Shown one piece after another: positions 44,200 to 53,474 of a stretch of DNA of 64,000 nucleotides (position 1 is its first letter; the number at the start of each line of letters is the position of its first letter). A program made the position numbers and the translations under genes. The stretch spans positions 124,001 through 188,000 of the forward strand of contig JAJFFC010000020.1 of NCBI GenBank assembly GCA_021776795.1, written 5' to 3'. Source of the DNA: Planctomycetota bacterium. Lineage in GTDB: Bacteria > Planctomycetota > UBA1135. The notes under the pieces were generated by a model. The model had not been told where the DNA came from and did not search any database. It was given only the letters and a program-made list of their open reading frames with translations.

Positions 44200-45594
44200 A
44201 TGAGCGAGTCGCCCACCCTAGACAACCTGGCTGAGGTTGCCCTGACTTGCTTGCAAGAATACTTAGACCGCTGCGCGCGCGGAGAGGGCAAGGTCATCCG
44301 CGCCAGCGCAGAGATGGACTACGCCGACACTCTGCAGTTGGAGTTTTGGCTGGCAAAAGGAGGGATGAATGCCGAGGACCTCGCGCAATGGCTGCCGAGG
44401 TACTTGGCGGGAACGACTCATTTGCACCATCCTCATTACATCGGTCACCAGGTGGCGGTGCCCTTGCCGCCAACTGCGGTCGCCGATCTCGTCAATGGGG
44501 TGACCAACAATGGCATGGCAATTTATGAAATGGGACCACCGGCGGTGGCGATTGAACTGGCCATTTTGCGCTGGATGTGCGCCAAAATTGGGCTGCCACA
44601 AGGCTCTGGCGGGGTACTGACTCATGGCGGCTCCCTAGCCAATCTCACCGCACTTGCCGCAGCCCGCGCTGCTTGTGCGCCGGAATCTTGGCGCGAAGGA
44701 ACGCCCCGAGATTTAGTGCTTCTGGCACCGGCGACAAGTCACTATTCGGTGGAGCGTTCTGCGGGCTTGCTTGGCCTCGGTACGGACGCCGTGCGCCCGG
44801 TAGCCGTAGATGATGATGGGCGCATGATTCCGGAAGCGTTGTTGGCTGCAGGGCTCGCCGAAGAGAAAGCTGGGCGAAGGGTCATGGCAGTCGTCGCCAA
44901 TGCTTGCGCAACAGCCACCGGTTTACACGATGACCTCACGGCAATCGGAACTCTGTGCCGTGAGCACTCATGGTGGTTCCACGTCGATGCCGCCCATGGC
45001 GCCAGTGCAGTGTTGTCCGCCCGGTATCGAAAGTTTTTGCGCGGTAGTGAGTTGGCTGATTCGCTCATTTGGGATGCGCACAAGATGCTTGGGGTTTCGG
45101 CCTTATGTGCTGCGGTATTAGTCCGCGAAGAAGGTCGTTTGGCCGCCGCCTTCCAGCAAGATGCCCACTACCTTGGCAACCCTGGTTTAGGGCATGGCGT
45201 CGACTTGTTTGCCCGCGCCGTGGAATGCACCAAGGTGCCCTTAGGATTGAAGTTGTTTCTCAACTTGGCGATTTGTGGCGAACAGTCTTTGGCAGAGCGA
45301 TTGGAGTCGGTATACGACAGCACGCGAAGCTTTGCGGCTTTGTTAGAAGCGGATGCTCGCACGGAACTCTTACACCAGCCGGAAAGCAATATTCTCTGCT
45401 TCCGCTTTGGTGGCCTAGAGGTGGCCCAGCGCGACTTGCGTCAACGTTTGATTGACGATGGTGATTTTTATCTCACGGCGACGACTTTTGCAGATCACGA
45501 TTGGCTGCGGCTGACGGTGATGAATCCACGGACTGAAGTGGCTCATATTGAGGCCCTGTTGGATCGGCTTGGCGAACTCCTGGTGACAGAATAA
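44200..45594 (+). CDS. Group II PLP-dependent decarboxylase family protein
   Basis: A 464-residue fold-type I PLP enzyme. Family motifs include GVLTHGGSLANLTALAAAR (cofactor pocket), WFHVDAAHGASAVLS with the PLP-binding Asp, and SLIWDAHKMLGVSAL with the Schiff-base Lys. This matches the glutamate/diaminobutyrate/aromatic amino acid decarboxylase group; the substrate is not evident. HYIGHQVAVPLP in the N-terminal part fits the diaminobutyrate branch. Neighbours do not clarify the pathway. Confidence 0.85.
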   Translation: MSESPTLDNLAEVALTCLQEYLDRCARGEGKVIRASAEMDYADTLQLEFWLAKGGMNAEDLAQWLPRYLAGTTHLHHPHYIGHQVAVPLPPTAVADLVNGVTNNGMAIYEMGPPAVAIELAILRWMCAKIGLPQGSGGVLTHGGSLANLTALAAARAACAPESWREGTPRDLVLLAPATSHYSVERSAGLLGLGTDAVRPVAVDDDGRMIPEALLAAGLAEEKAGRRVMAVVANACATATGLHDDLTAIGTLCREHSWWFHVDAAHGASAVLSARYRKFLRGSELADSLIWDAHKMLGVSALCAAVLVREEGRLAAAFQQDAHYLGNPGLGHGVDLFARAVECTKVPLGLKLFLNLAICGEQSLAERLESVYDSTRSFAALLEADARTELLHQPESNILCFRFGGLEVAQRDLRQRLIDDGDFYLTATTFADHDWLRLTVMNPRTEVAHIEALLDRLGELLVTE

Positions 45595-45631
45595 TTGGCC
45601 AAGGACGGGGCGCTGGGGGCGTTAACTCAGC

Positions 45632-46318
45632 ATGACACGCCTCATTGCCATTGTTTTCGCGCTCCCCTTATTGGGAATGCCTGCTGAGACTGCACCCAAG
45701 ATTGCTCAGAGCCCTCAGGCCGAGGGTTTGTCGATATGGTCTATGTGTGACAGCAATCCGCTGCAAGTGATCCTGTATTCCGGCCCTCGAGGGTGGCAGG
45801 TTGAGGGTAATCGCCAGCAACTTGATGTACTCGGCGGCAAGATTCGCTTCTCCCAAGGGCGAAATGAGGCCCTTGGTTCTGGATTCAATTCTCAGGCGAA
45901 TCCCAATGCCTTGAAGGAAGTGTTGACGCGCCATCTTGGCGCCAACGGCCAGGACCATCCCTTTGCGGCCTATGACCAAGCGGCGTGGCGGCAACTAGCG
46001 CAAGAGCTTCCCCAAGACGAAGACGTCCAGCGCATCGTGCTCACTCGCGACGGCCTGATTTTGTGCAGTATGGAGATTCCGATGGGCACGCCGACGTCCC
46101 TAGAACACGCGTATGCACAACAGGCTGCACGCAATTTGTGGGATGAAGTCCTTGCCCTTCACCATGCCATGGTCGCGTCACAATCGTTGACTTGTTATCC
46201 CTATATCGACCTCAATCCCGACGCTTGGGTCCTTCCCGAACCCCAAGGCTGCCCTGGCCCTATCTTGGTAACGCCGCTTCCTGAGTTCGAATTTCCCACT
46301 CTCGAAATTTTGGACTAG
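45632..46318 (+). CDS. Secreted protein of unknown function
   Basis: A 228-residue exported protein (signal peptide LIAIVFALPLLGMPAETA). Two mature Cys (MCDSN and LCSME) plus one late Cys pair (TCYPY, GCPGP) could form disulfides. No family recognised. Its stop codon TAG shares the palindrome CTAG (46315-46318) with the stop of the convergent peptidase gene. Confidence 0.7.
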   Translation: MTRLIAIVFALPLLGMPAETAPKIAQSPQAEGLSIWSMCDSNPLQVILYSGPRGWQVEGNRQQLDVLGGKIRFSQGRNEALGSGFNSQANPNALKEVLTRHLGANGQDHPFAAYDQAAWRQLAQELPQDEDVQRIVLTRDGLILCSMEIPMGTPTSLEHAYAQQAARNLWDEVLALHHAMVASQSLTCYPYIDLNPDAWVLPEPQGCPGPILVTPLPEFEFPTLEILD

Positions 46319-47574
46319 CGAACTGGCGAAGGGTACACCGGGAGGGAGCGTTGTCCCTCCTTGTCGATGGCTTCGAGGGCAAACAGCCAATCGTCTTTCG
46401 AGTATCCAACGAGAGTGTGCTCGGTAATCTCGCCGAGGACGATTCTCTCCGTCCACGTGGGCTCATGCGTGCGGCGCATCAGAATGGCATAACCCGCGAG
46501 ATCTTCCTCGGCATTGGCTTGCCAGCGCAGGGTGGTGTCCGGCGTCAGCTTACTGATATCGACGCCCACCTTATTCGGTGCCGCAGGGGCCAAAGCAAGT
46601 TCCTGCAAAGCACTGCTTACACTGCGCGCAACACGCCCTACGTAGGCAAAGTCGACATTGTCGGGCAAGTCGCCATAGGCCACGCCATCTTCCTCGCGAA
46701 CATCTTGGTGTTGCCAGCGATAGTTTTCATGCGGCTCCGTGAGGCGGATCGCGGGCCACCCTAAGTCATTGAAGGGTTTGTGGTCACCGCCACGCAGGAA
46801 ACGATCTTGGCGGAAGATTAAGGTGATCTCAAATCCCTCGACTGCGGCTTCGGCGGTACGCTTGAGATAACGCGCCAATTGCCGAGAGGGCGCATCATTG
46901 TCTGACCCCACAATTCGAGGACCCTTGCTCGGAATGCCCTCCGAGAACACGCGCAAACGCATGGGCTCATTCTTGCCTGATTGTCCGACCACGCCACCGA
47001 TGATGTCCATCGTGAACATGGCCTCGATCACTTTGCCCTCTTTGGTCCAAGCTTCGGCTTGCGCCCTGGAGCCATAGAGTCCCTGCTCCTCACCTGCGAC
47101 AGCCAGGAACACGACCGTTGCGCGTGGCTCCAATCCAGCAAGAAGTCGAGCGGCTTCCAGCACTGCCGCAGTTCCACTTGCATCATCGTTGGCGCCGGGT
47201 GCTTCGGAAACAGCGTCAGTAGGGGAGGAAGGAATCGAATCGTAATGCCCCGAAACGACAACCAGGCGATTGGGGTCTTTGCCGGGAAGTGTGGCGACTA
47301 CATTGACGAGATCGGCCCCTTGCGGGAGGCGTCGGCCGGGGGCAATGTCGAAGTGAACCAACTCGACTTGCAGGCGGCCGTCGTGGTGTTCCTTCGAAAT
47401 CGCTGCGAGTTCTTTGGCCAGCCAGCGCCGAGCCGCGCCGATGCCACGGACATCGCTTTTAGTCTCCGAAAGGGTGTGGCGCGTGCCAAAGCCTGCCAAG
47501 CGGCGGATATCGGCTTCAATGCGCGCAGGGTCGGCAGCCGGGATTTGCAGAGCGAGCAGGAGACTGAGTAGCAT
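46315..47574 (-). CDS. Secreted M28-family zinc aminopeptidase-like protein
   Basis: A 419-residue exported peptidase (signal LLSLLLALQIPAADPA). The co-catalytic zinc site is visible: VVVSGHYDSIP (His, Asp), APGANDDASGTAAVLE (bridging Asp), VAGEEQGLYGSRAQAE (catalytic Glu and metal Glu), SDNDAP and a late His in RGGDHKPF. The last ~90 residues (ISKLTPDTTLRWQAN, YAILMRRTHEP) look like a fibronectin-III-like domain. TATTCT lies 5 nt before the ATG, so it is likely leaderless. Confidence 0.88.
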   Translation of the reverse strand: MLLSLLLALQIPAADPARIEADIRRLAGFGTRHTLSETKSDVRGIGAARRWLAKELAAISKEHHDGRLQVELVHFDIAPGRRLPQGADLVNVVATLPGKDPNRLVVVSGHYDSIPSSPTDAVSEAPGANDDASGTAAVLEAARLLAGLEPRATVVFLAVAGEEQGLYGSRAQAEAWTKEGKVIEAMFTMDIIGGVVGQSGKNEPMRLRVFSEGIPSKGPRIVGSDNDAPSRQLARYLKRTAEAAVEGFEITLIFRQDRFLRGGDHKPFNDLGWPAIRLTEPHENYRWQHQDVREEDGVAYGDLPDNVDFAYVGRVARSVSSALQELALAPAAPNKVGVDISKLTPDTTLRWQANAEEDLAGYAILMRRTHEPTWTERIVLGEITEHTLVGYSKDDWLFALEAIDKEGQRSLPVYPSPVR

Positions 47575-47579
47575 GCCCT

Positions 47580-47585
47580 AGAATA
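47580..47585 (-). promoter_or_regulatory. Predicted leaderless -10 element of the M28 peptidase gene
   Basis: TATTCT on the minus strand ends 5 nt before the ATG at 47574. Confidence 0.4.
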
Positions 47586-47624
47586 GCTCTTGAGCCCCTG
47601 GCATGTTAACCTAGCTGTTTGAAC

Positions 47625-48281
47625 ATGAAAACTGTCCTCTTTTCTACTGCTCTCTTGGTCCCAGTGGTCGGCCTCAGCCTTGCGGCGATTTCGGCCCCAG
47701 CCAAGTCTTCTTCTCTCACAACCTCTGTGGGGCCCAACAGCGCGGCTGTTGAGGTGACCACCCAAGAGGGAGGCTTGGCCGCGGGAACCTACGCGATTGA
47801 TGGCGTGCATTCCTCCACGGTGTTCCGGATTCTGCATAATCGCGTCGCCAATTTTTACGGCCGCTTTAATCAGATTGAAGGCTCTCTCACTTGGGGGGGC
47901 GAGGATCTTAGTCAGGCCAAGGTCAGCGTCACGATTCCGATGGAGAGTGTCGACACCAACGACACCAAGCGCGACGACCACCTGCGCGGACCTGATTTCT
48001 TTAACTCTCGCCGCTTCCCAAAAATGACTTTTGTGAGTAGCAAGGTCGAAGGCACCCCCAAGGCACTCAAGGTCACAGGAACTTTGTCGCTGCATGGCGT
48101 CGAAAAGGAAATCACGGTTCCGGCGAGTTTTACGGGCTTTGCCGAAACGAAGTTTGGTGATCGGGCTGGCTTTGAAGCAAAGTTTTCCATTGACCGTACC
48201 GAGTTTGGCATCGACGCCTATCCAGATAACCTCGGCGCGACCGTAGAGATCACCTTAGCCTTAGAGACCGTCAAGAAGTAA
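47625..48281 (+). CDS. YceI-family lipid-binding protein
   Basis: A 218-residue exported protein; signal peptide (LFSTALLVPVVGLSLAAIS). The YceI lipocalin-like barrel starts at TYAIDGVHSSTVFRI and includes GRFNQIEGSLTW, DDHLRGPDFFNSRRFPKMTF and LSLHGVEKEITVPASF, all typical. Such proteins bind polyisoprenoids or similar lipids in the periplasm. The start is ATG 47625, two codons after an in-frame TTG. Overlaps the membrane-protein gene as TAATG. Confidence 0.88.
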   Translation: MKTVLFSTALLVPVVGLSLAAISAPAKSSSLTTSVGPNSAAVEVTTQEGGLAAGTYAIDGVHSSTVFRILHNRVANFYGRFNQIEGSLTWGGEDLSQAKVSVTIPMESVDTNDTKRDDHLRGPDFFNSRRFPKMTFVSSKVEGTPKALKVTGTLSLHGVEKEITVPASFTGFAETKFGDRAGFEAKFSIDRTEFGIDAYPDNLGATVEITLALETVKK

Positions 48282-49114
48282 TGCCCCTGGAACACCTGTT
48301 GAAGTATGTTGTGCTCGCGCCTATCGGTGCGGCCGTCGTGCTTTTATTGGTGTTCCGTGTTTTGGCCCGGCGCAGGAAGTTGCCGGTCGTGGTGGAGCCG
48401 GTATTGGTGTTCGTCACTGCTGTGTTTGTGGGCCTTTGGGTTAATCCCAACTGGAGCTTGAGTCTGTGGCCGCAAAGCGACGAAGAATGGCTTGGCGTAG
48501 GCTTGCTTGCCGCCGCTTTCGCCGAGGCATCGCGTTGGATTGCCCAAGGTTGGCCGTGGCAATTGCGGCCAGCCTTGGCGGTCATCTTGACTTGGCAACT
48601 AGCGGTGCCGGTGCGTGACTATTTCGGTTGGGGCACCTTCGCCTTTTACGGCATGCTGATCTTGATTGCTTTGTTGTGGTCCTTGTTCATCGTGCTGGCA
48701 CGAGACGCCTCTCGTCGCCTACCGCAGCCAGCGTTCCTTATGGTCATGCTCTTGCAAGGCACTGCCTTGGCCCTTCTTTGCGTAGCCAGCGGGTACGCCA
48801 CTGCTGCAGAGGCTGCAGGCACCGCTTGTAGCGCCCTTGGCATCCTTTTGGCCGCACATTGGTGGCGTCCCAATGCTTTTGATCTCCGTGGCCTCTGCGG
48901 CCCCTGGGTGATGTTCCTGGCCTTCTTGTCGCTGAATGGTCGCTTCTATGTGGACATGCCCCTCTGGAGCACCTTCCTGGTTCTATTGGCTCCTGCTGTG
49001 GTGTTCTTGCCGCGCCCGAGCTACGACCGACCTCGATATCACGCCATCATTGCCGGGGCATATGCGCTTTTGTTTTTGCTACCAGCCTTGTGGATTGGTG
49101 GCGTGTTCAGCTAG
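48281..49114 (+). CDS. Integral membrane protein of unknown function
   Basis: A 277-residue protein with about eight hydrophobic segments spread over its whole length, for example residues ~8-27, 42-58, 96-110 and 123-142. No transporter motif or conserved polar residue pattern is recognised. It is translationally coupled to the YceI-family gene (TAATG), so a joint role in envelope lipid handling is possible, by inference. Confidence 0.75.
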   Translation: MPLEHLLKYVVLAPIGAAVVLLLVFRVLARRRKLPVVVEPVLVFVTAVFVGLWVNPNWSLSLWPQSDEEWLGVGLLAAAFAEASRWIAQGWPWQLRPALAVILTWQLAVPVRDYFGWGTFAFYGMLILIALLWSLFIVLARDASRRLPQPAFLMVMLLQGTALALLCVASGYATAAEAAGTACSALGILLAAHWWRPNAFDLRGLCGPWVMFLAFLSLNGRFYVDMPLWSTFLVLLAPAVVFLPRPSYDRPRYHAIIAGAYALLFLLPALWIGGVFS

Positions 49115-49427
49115 TCAATCCCGGCGGTGTGTTGTGCAAGCGTTTGGTGACTTGTCAGTACTCGGCCTGTTCCCGTTTGGCAAGATGAACGCATCGATGG
49201 CCAGTCTGGCTCCATGACCAAGAGGGCGATCCGAGGCTGCTGCGGCTTGCTGCACGCGTTGGATCTCGGCAGCAGAGCCTTCCTTTTGTGAGATTAAGGC
49301 AATCTGGGATAAGTCCGAGACCGTGAGGGCGCAACACGGGGACAGGGTGGCGCGGAAATCGCGTCCATGGGATTCGGTCTGGGGAGAAGCTGTGGAAAAC
49401 CTAGGGATAAACCGCGGGAAAGACCCC
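49115..49427. other. Intergenic region with a coding-like frame lacking a start codon
   Basis: No gene on the plus strand. On the minus strand a frame of ~85-90 codons is open from about 49390 to a TGA at 49115-49117 and has natural-looking composition (DLSQIALISQKEGSAAEIQR, GHGARLAIDAFILPNG), but no ATG, GTG or TTG with a ribosome site. It may be the remnant of a lost gene. Near the right end is a TGTGGAAAA segment one base off a DnaA box. Confidence 0.3.
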
Positions 49428-49433
49428 TAGACT
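49428..49433 (+). promoter_or_regulatory. Predicted leaderless -10 element
   Basis: TAGACT ends 6 nt before the ATG at 49440. Confidence 0.4.
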
Positions 49434-49439
49434 GGTCTT

Positions 49440-50621
49440 ATGGCCAGCTCCTACCGCCAGCATTGGACCTTGGACCCTGAGGTCACCTTTCTCAATCACG
49501 GCTCTTATGGAGCCTGCCCAGAGGTCATCCAGCAGAGACAGCAGGCCTTGCGTCAGGAAATGGAGCGTGAGCCGGTGCGCTTTATGGGCCATCGACATAG
49601 CCTGATTGATCGGGCGAGGGAGGCTGCCGCGGATTTCGTCGGAGCGCGCACCAGTGAGCTCGCTTTTGTGCAAAACGCCACCACGGGTGTAAACGCAGCC
49701 CTTCGTTCCCAACGCTGGAAAGCGGGTGATCAAGTGTTGGTCACCGATCATGAATACAACGCCTGTCGTAACACCTTGGACTATGTGGCAAAGCGATGGG
49801 GGGCCGAAGTCGTTGTGGTACGTATTCCCTATCCGCTGCGATCGGAAGAGGAAGTGATGACAGCAATGTTAGATGCGGTGACTTCACGCACGGTGTTCTG
49901 TTTAGTCGATCATCTCACTTCGCCAACGGCATTGCGTTTGCCTTTGGAGAGACTGGTCCCTGCTTTGCAAGAAAAGGGGATTCGGGTTTTGGTCGATGGA
50001 GCCCATTCCCCGGGTCAAATCCCTCTTTCCCTGCACAAGCTAGGTGCCGATTACTACACCGGAAACTTTCATAAATGGGCATGTACGCCAAAGGGTGTTG
50101 CGATTTTTGTGGCGCGCGAAGATCGCCATGAAGACTTGCATCCAGCAGTCATTAGCCATGGCTTGAATGCAGACACCACACACCGCAGTCGTTTTCATCA
50201 TGAATTTGATTGGACGGGCACATTTGATCCCACTGCATGGGGTGTTGTTCCGGAAACCCTGACCTTTATGGAAAGTCTGATGGAAGGTGGCTGGCCAGCC
50301 ATTATGAAACGCAACCACGACCTCGCCTTGGAAGCGAGGCAGGACCTATGTCAGCAGTTTGGGGTTACTGCCCCTGCTCCGGACAGCATGATTGGCACGA
50401 TGGCCGCTGTTCCAGTCCCGCAAGACCTTGCCGAAGACTTCTGGGCGCGCGACCGCAACCTTTATGCCGAGCTTGGCAACACCTGGGGCATCCAAATCCC
50501 GGTTATCCCGTGGATTTCTGGCGAGCAAAAGCACCTGATTCTGCGTTTTAGCGTGCATTTGCATAACAATCGCGAAGATTACCGCAAACTTGCGGAGGCG
50601 ATCACCAGTATGCGTTCTTAG
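49440..50621 (+). CDS. Aminotransferase class V-fold PLP enzyme (isopenicillin-N-epimerase-like)
   Basis: A 393-residue PLP protein. FLNHGSYGACP near residue 20 is characteristic of the isopenicillin-N-epimerase/Cys-desulfurase-like subgroup; VLVDGAHSPGQIPL carries the PLP Asp and His; YTGNFHKWACTPKG carries the Schiff-base Lys. No Cys-loop of a desulfurase is seen. Substrate unknown. The following gene starts 2 bp after its stop, so they share a transcript. Confidence 0.85.
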   Translation: MASSYRQHWTLDPEVTFLNHGSYGACPEVIQQRQQALRQEMEREPVRFMGHRHSLIDRAREAAADFVGARTSELAFVQNATTGVNAALRSQRWKAGDQVLVTDHEYNACRNTLDYVAKRWGAEVVVVRIPYPLRSEEEVMTAMLDAVTSRTVFCLVDHLTSPTALRLPLERLVPALQEKGIRVLVDGAHSPGQIPLSLHKLGADYYTGNFHKWACTPKGVAIFVAREDRHEDLHPAVISHGLNADTTHRSRFHHEFDWTGTFDPTAWGVVPETLTFMESLMEGGWPAIMKRNHDLALEARQDLCQQFGVTAPAPDSMIGTMAAVPVPQDLAEDFWARDRNLYAELGNTWGIQIPVIPWISGEQKHLILRFSVHLHNNREDYRKLAEAITSMRS

Positions 50622-50623
50622 CT

Positions 50624-52318
50624 ATGTCCCTCCTCCTCCTCCTCGCCTTCTGCCTCACCCTTGCCCAGAATCCCACAACCAGTCCGGTACAGCAAGCTAG
50701 CCAGCTGATTGGGCAGGGCCAATTGCAACAGGCAATTGACCTGTTGGAGCCGGTGGTTCAGGCCCAGCCCCAGTCCCCAGGAGCATGGTCGTTACTGGGC
50801 TACTGCTATCACGCGCAGAAAGATTGGGAGCGTGCCATCCCAGCACATGAGAAGGCGGCCGCCTTTCCGCAAACCGCGGCGAATGCAAGTTACAACCTGG
50901 CTTGCGCTTGGGCCTTACAGGGAGACTCGGACAAAGCCTTTGCTTGGTTAGCCAAAGCAAGGACAGCGGGCTTTCAAAATTGGTCTAGCTTGTGGCAAGA
51001 ACCCGACTTGGTGAGTCTGCAAAGTGACCCACGCTTCCTGAACTTTGCTCCACCAAAAGCCAATTTTGCCAACCCCTTCGTCGAGAAGACCAATGTGCTC
51101 TTCGCATGGCATGGAGAAAACGCCAATGATCAATTTGGTTGGGTGGCAACAGATGCCGGCGACATCGATGGCGATGGCGTCCACGATGTCATCACTTCTG
51201 CGCCCTTCTGGAAAGATCCGTCGGCTCCACAGAAACCGGCAGGTCGGGTTTATCTTTACTCTGGGAAAACGGGTCAAGAAATCCGTCGGCATAGTGGAAG
51301 GCCACTTGACCAACTTGGGCTCGCAGTTGCCGGTGTGGGGGATTTGAACCAAGACGGTTTCGCTGATTACGCGGCGACGGCCCCACGCCAGAATGATCCC
51401 AAGCGGCCAGGTTCCGTGTTGGTGTGGTCTGGGCAAGATGGTTCCTTATTGGTGGAGCCCAAGGGAGCCAAACCCCAAGACGGCTTCGGTCGCGAAGTGG
51501 AGGGCATCTTCGATTGGAACGGCGACGGCACTCTCGACCTCCTGGTGGGTAGCCCCAAGGCTTCCGGTGGCCAAGGCCAGGTCACGATTCACTCCGGAAA
51601 AGATGGCTCGGTGCTGCAGGAACTGCATGGGGAGTCTGTGGGGGACAGCTTCGGCAGCACGGTTTCGGCTGGTGGTGCATTGCCCCACCAGCTATTGGTG
51701 GTTGGTGCCATGAATGCTGGAAAGGGCCAACGCGGTCGTGTCTATGTTTATCAATACGCGGACAACAAGCTGGGCTTCCAAGAACACTTCCGCGTCGAAA
51801 GCGAAGCCAATAACGTGAACTTCGGCCGCTTCTTCTCTTCCGTGATTGGCGATCTCAATGCCGATGGCACCCCCGATGTCTATGTCGTCGACTTTGAAGC
51901 CAACACCGGCGGAAAGAGCAGTGGCCAGGTGCGCGTGTTCTCTGGCGCCGATGGCCAAGAGTTGTGGCGGCGCGACGGCCTCGCTGGAGAGGGCTTAGGC
52001 ATCGGCAACGCCATCGCTGGCGATGCCAACCATGATGGCCATGCCGATGTCGTGACGGGCGCCTGGACCAATGGCGCTGCAGCGGCGTCTGCTGGTCGCT
52101 GCTACTTGCTTTCGGGCAAAGACGGCCGGGTACTGCGCATGTGGACCTGCAATCTTGCCGGCGCCACGATGGGCTTTGATTCCACCACGCTGCCGGATTG
52201 CAATGGCGATGAACAACGCGACTACCTATTCACTGCAGCCTGGACTGCCGTCGAAGGCTCCAAAACTGGTTCGGTTTACTTGCTCTCTTCGCCGTTCTCG
52301 GTGCCAACTACGGACTGA
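50624..52318 (+). CDS. Secreted TPR and FG-GAP repeat protein
   Basis: A 564-residue exported protein (short signal LLLLLAFCLTLAQ). Residues ~25-125 form tetratricopeptide-like repeats (GYCYHAQKDWERAIPAHEKA, NLACAWALQGDSDKAFAWL). Residues ~165-555 hold six FG-GAP/integrin-alpha-like blades, each with a calcium-type loop: DIDGDGVHDV, DLNQDGFADY, DWNGDGTLDL, DLNADGTPDV, DANHDGHADV and DCNGDEQRDY. Function unknown, likely extracellular binding. The 3' end overlaps the convergent TraB-family gene by 43 bp. Confidence 0.82.
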   Translation: MSLLLLLAFCLTLAQNPTTSPVQQASQLIGQGQLQQAIDLLEPVVQAQPQSPGAWSLLGYCYHAQKDWERAIPAHEKAAAFPQTAANASYNLACAWALQGDSDKAFAWLAKARTAGFQNWSSLWQEPDLVSLQSDPRFLNFAPPKANFANPFVEKTNVLFAWHGENANDQFGWVATDAGDIDGDGVHDVITSAPFWKDPSAPQKPAGRVYLYSGKTGQEIRRHSGRPLDQLGLAVAGVGDLNQDGFADYAATAPRQNDPKRPGSVLVWSGQDGSLLVEPKGAKPQDGFGREVEGIFDWNGDGTLDLLVGSPKASGGQGQVTIHSGKDGSVLQELHGESVGDSFGSTVSAGGALPHQLLVVGAMNAGKGQRGRVYVYQYADNKLGFQEHFRVESEANNVNFGRFFSSVIGDLNADGTPDVYVVDFEANTGGKSSGQVRVFSGADGQELWRRDGLAGEGLGIGNAIAGDANHDGHADVVTGAWTNGAAAASAGRCYLLSGKDGRVLRMWTCNLAGATMGFDSTTLPDCNGDEQRDYLFTAAWTAVEGSKTGSVYLLSSPFSVPTTD

Positions 52319-53271
52319 GCCTTGGCCGACAATCGAGTGACGGTGTAGCCGCGGTCTTTGAGCCGTGCAATCACACTTTCGGGGCCAAGAAAGTGGAGCG
52401 TGCCAAAGGCATAGAAACGTTTCGAGCCGGGATGGTCTTCTAGACCGCGGTGAATACGCTCTGCCATGCGCCGGTTGCGATCCGTAGTGAGAGCATTCCA
52501 GGCGCCAACTTGGCGTGGGTCTTCGAAATCGGTCTGGGTCAATGCGAAATCCCACATGGTTTCGCCATCGCCCTCGAGGTAAAGCTTGAGCAAGTGCTGC
52601 AGAGAGGATTCTCCAGTGCGTTGCTCCTCCAGAAGTTTGTCTAGCGTGACTGCCAGAAGATGAACTTGATCCGCTTCTTCACCCCAAGCCAAGACTTCGA
52701 TTTGCTCTTCAATCGTTTCCACTTGCCCGAGTTCCATGCCGCTTCCCTTAGCGCGCTTGCGCAGAAGGAGGTCCAAGGGTTGGCCATGAGCGAGCAGGGG
52801 CATGGCGTCAATCTGGGCAAGACTGAGCGCCACCATCCACGGCCGGAAGCGATCAATCTGCGGGTTCTCCATGTTGCGGCTCTTCAGATAGGCGTGAATG
52901 CGTTGCACAAGATCTTCGCCAACGACATCAGACAGGCTTTGCCCCGCAGGCAGCATGCCGGTTTGCGCTAAGAGCGCGCCGTTGCTCGGAGATTCATCGA
53001 GTTCAGTGGCTAAATAGGTCGCTTCGGCAAAGGCATCGAGCACCACCGGGTGCAGGGTGGTGACCCGTGGGTCGGAAACGTGCATGGTGCCGAACAGCCA
53101 AGCGCTATGCCCATGGCCTTCCACCTTCCACAAGAAGGGGTGGTCATTGGGCTCTACCTCGGTGGCATGTGGCGCGGATCCTCCAGTCGAAGGGAAGGGA
53201 CAAGCGCTACCGCCGAACAGAGCAAGCAGAAGAAGGGCGCCGAATAACGCGCGAAGGGTAGAGCTTTTCAT
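52276..53271 (-). CDS. TraB/GumN (TIKI-like) family protein
   Basis: A 331-residue exported protein (signal LFGALLLLALFGGSAC, possibly lipidated). The two family His motifs are AWLFGTMHVSDPRV near residue 60 and YAFGTLHFLGPESV near residue 290, separated by Glu in ATELDESP. TIKI-type members are metalloproteases; bacterial members are largely uncharacterised. ATG 53271 directly precedes the signal peptide. Divergent from metH. Confidence 0.8.
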   Translation of the reverse strand: MKSSTLRALFGALLLLALFGGSACPFPSTGGSAPHATEVEPNDHPFLWKVEGHGHSAWLFGTMHVSDPRVTTLHPVVLDAFAEATYLATELDESPSNGALLAQTGMLPAGQSLSDVVGEDLVQRIHAYLKSRNMENPQIDRFRPWMVALSLAQIDAMPLLAHGQPLDLLLRKRAKGSGMELGQVETIEEQIEVLAWGEEADQVHLLAVTLDKLLEEQRTGESSLQHLLKLYLEGDGETMWDFALTQTDFEDPRQVGAWNALTTDRNRRMAERIHRGLEDHPGSKRFYAFGTLHFLGPESVIARLKDRGYTVTRLSAKAQSVVGTENGEESK

Positions 53272-53314
53272 GGGGATGAGGCCTGGTGCCAAAGCAAAAG
53301 GATAGCAGCCGGTC

Positions 53315-53343
53315 TTGCGGGGCTCGATGCCGCAAGCTAGGAT
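53315..53343 (+). promoter_or_regulatory. metH promoter
   Basis: TTGCGG (53315-53320) and TAGGAT (53338-53343) are 17 bp apart. The predicted start near 53350 lies just before the P1 strand of the SAM-I aptamer. Confidence 0.6.
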
Positions 53344-53349
53344 GCGCTT

Positions 53350-53474
53350 CAGCATCTAGACGAGTGGAGGGACAGGCCCTTCGAAGCTCGGCCAACCGAC
53401 CGCAATGGCACGGTGGCAATACCGCCGGAGCCCTCGGCATGATGCATGGCCTGTCCCTCGACCTAGGTTAGGCC
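53350..53474 (+). promoter_or_regulatory. SAM-I (S-box) riboswitch controlling metH
   Basis: The aptamer core matches SAM-I: P1 GCATC (53352-53356) with GATGC (53441-53445), GAGTGGAGGGACAGGCCC, TCGAAGCTCGGCCAACC and GGTGGCAATACC. A 12-nt stretch of the aptamer's P2 side (53367-53378) is perfectly complementary to 53448-53459 just upstream of metH, giving a natural SAM-free alternative fold. In the SAM-bound state the freed segment can form GGCCT (53448-53452) with AGGCC (53470-53474), a hairpin ending right at the ATG that would hide the translation start. Likely translational off-switch by SAM. Confidence 0.85.

Noticed and set aside
49388..49410. DnaA-box-like TGTGGAAAA suggesting an origin
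   Set aside because: A single near-match with no cluster, no AT-rich element and no dnaA or dnaN nearby.
53341..53356. Alternative stem GATGC/GCATC before the riboswitch P1
   Set aside because: The left arm overlaps the predicted -10 element and would not be in the transcript.
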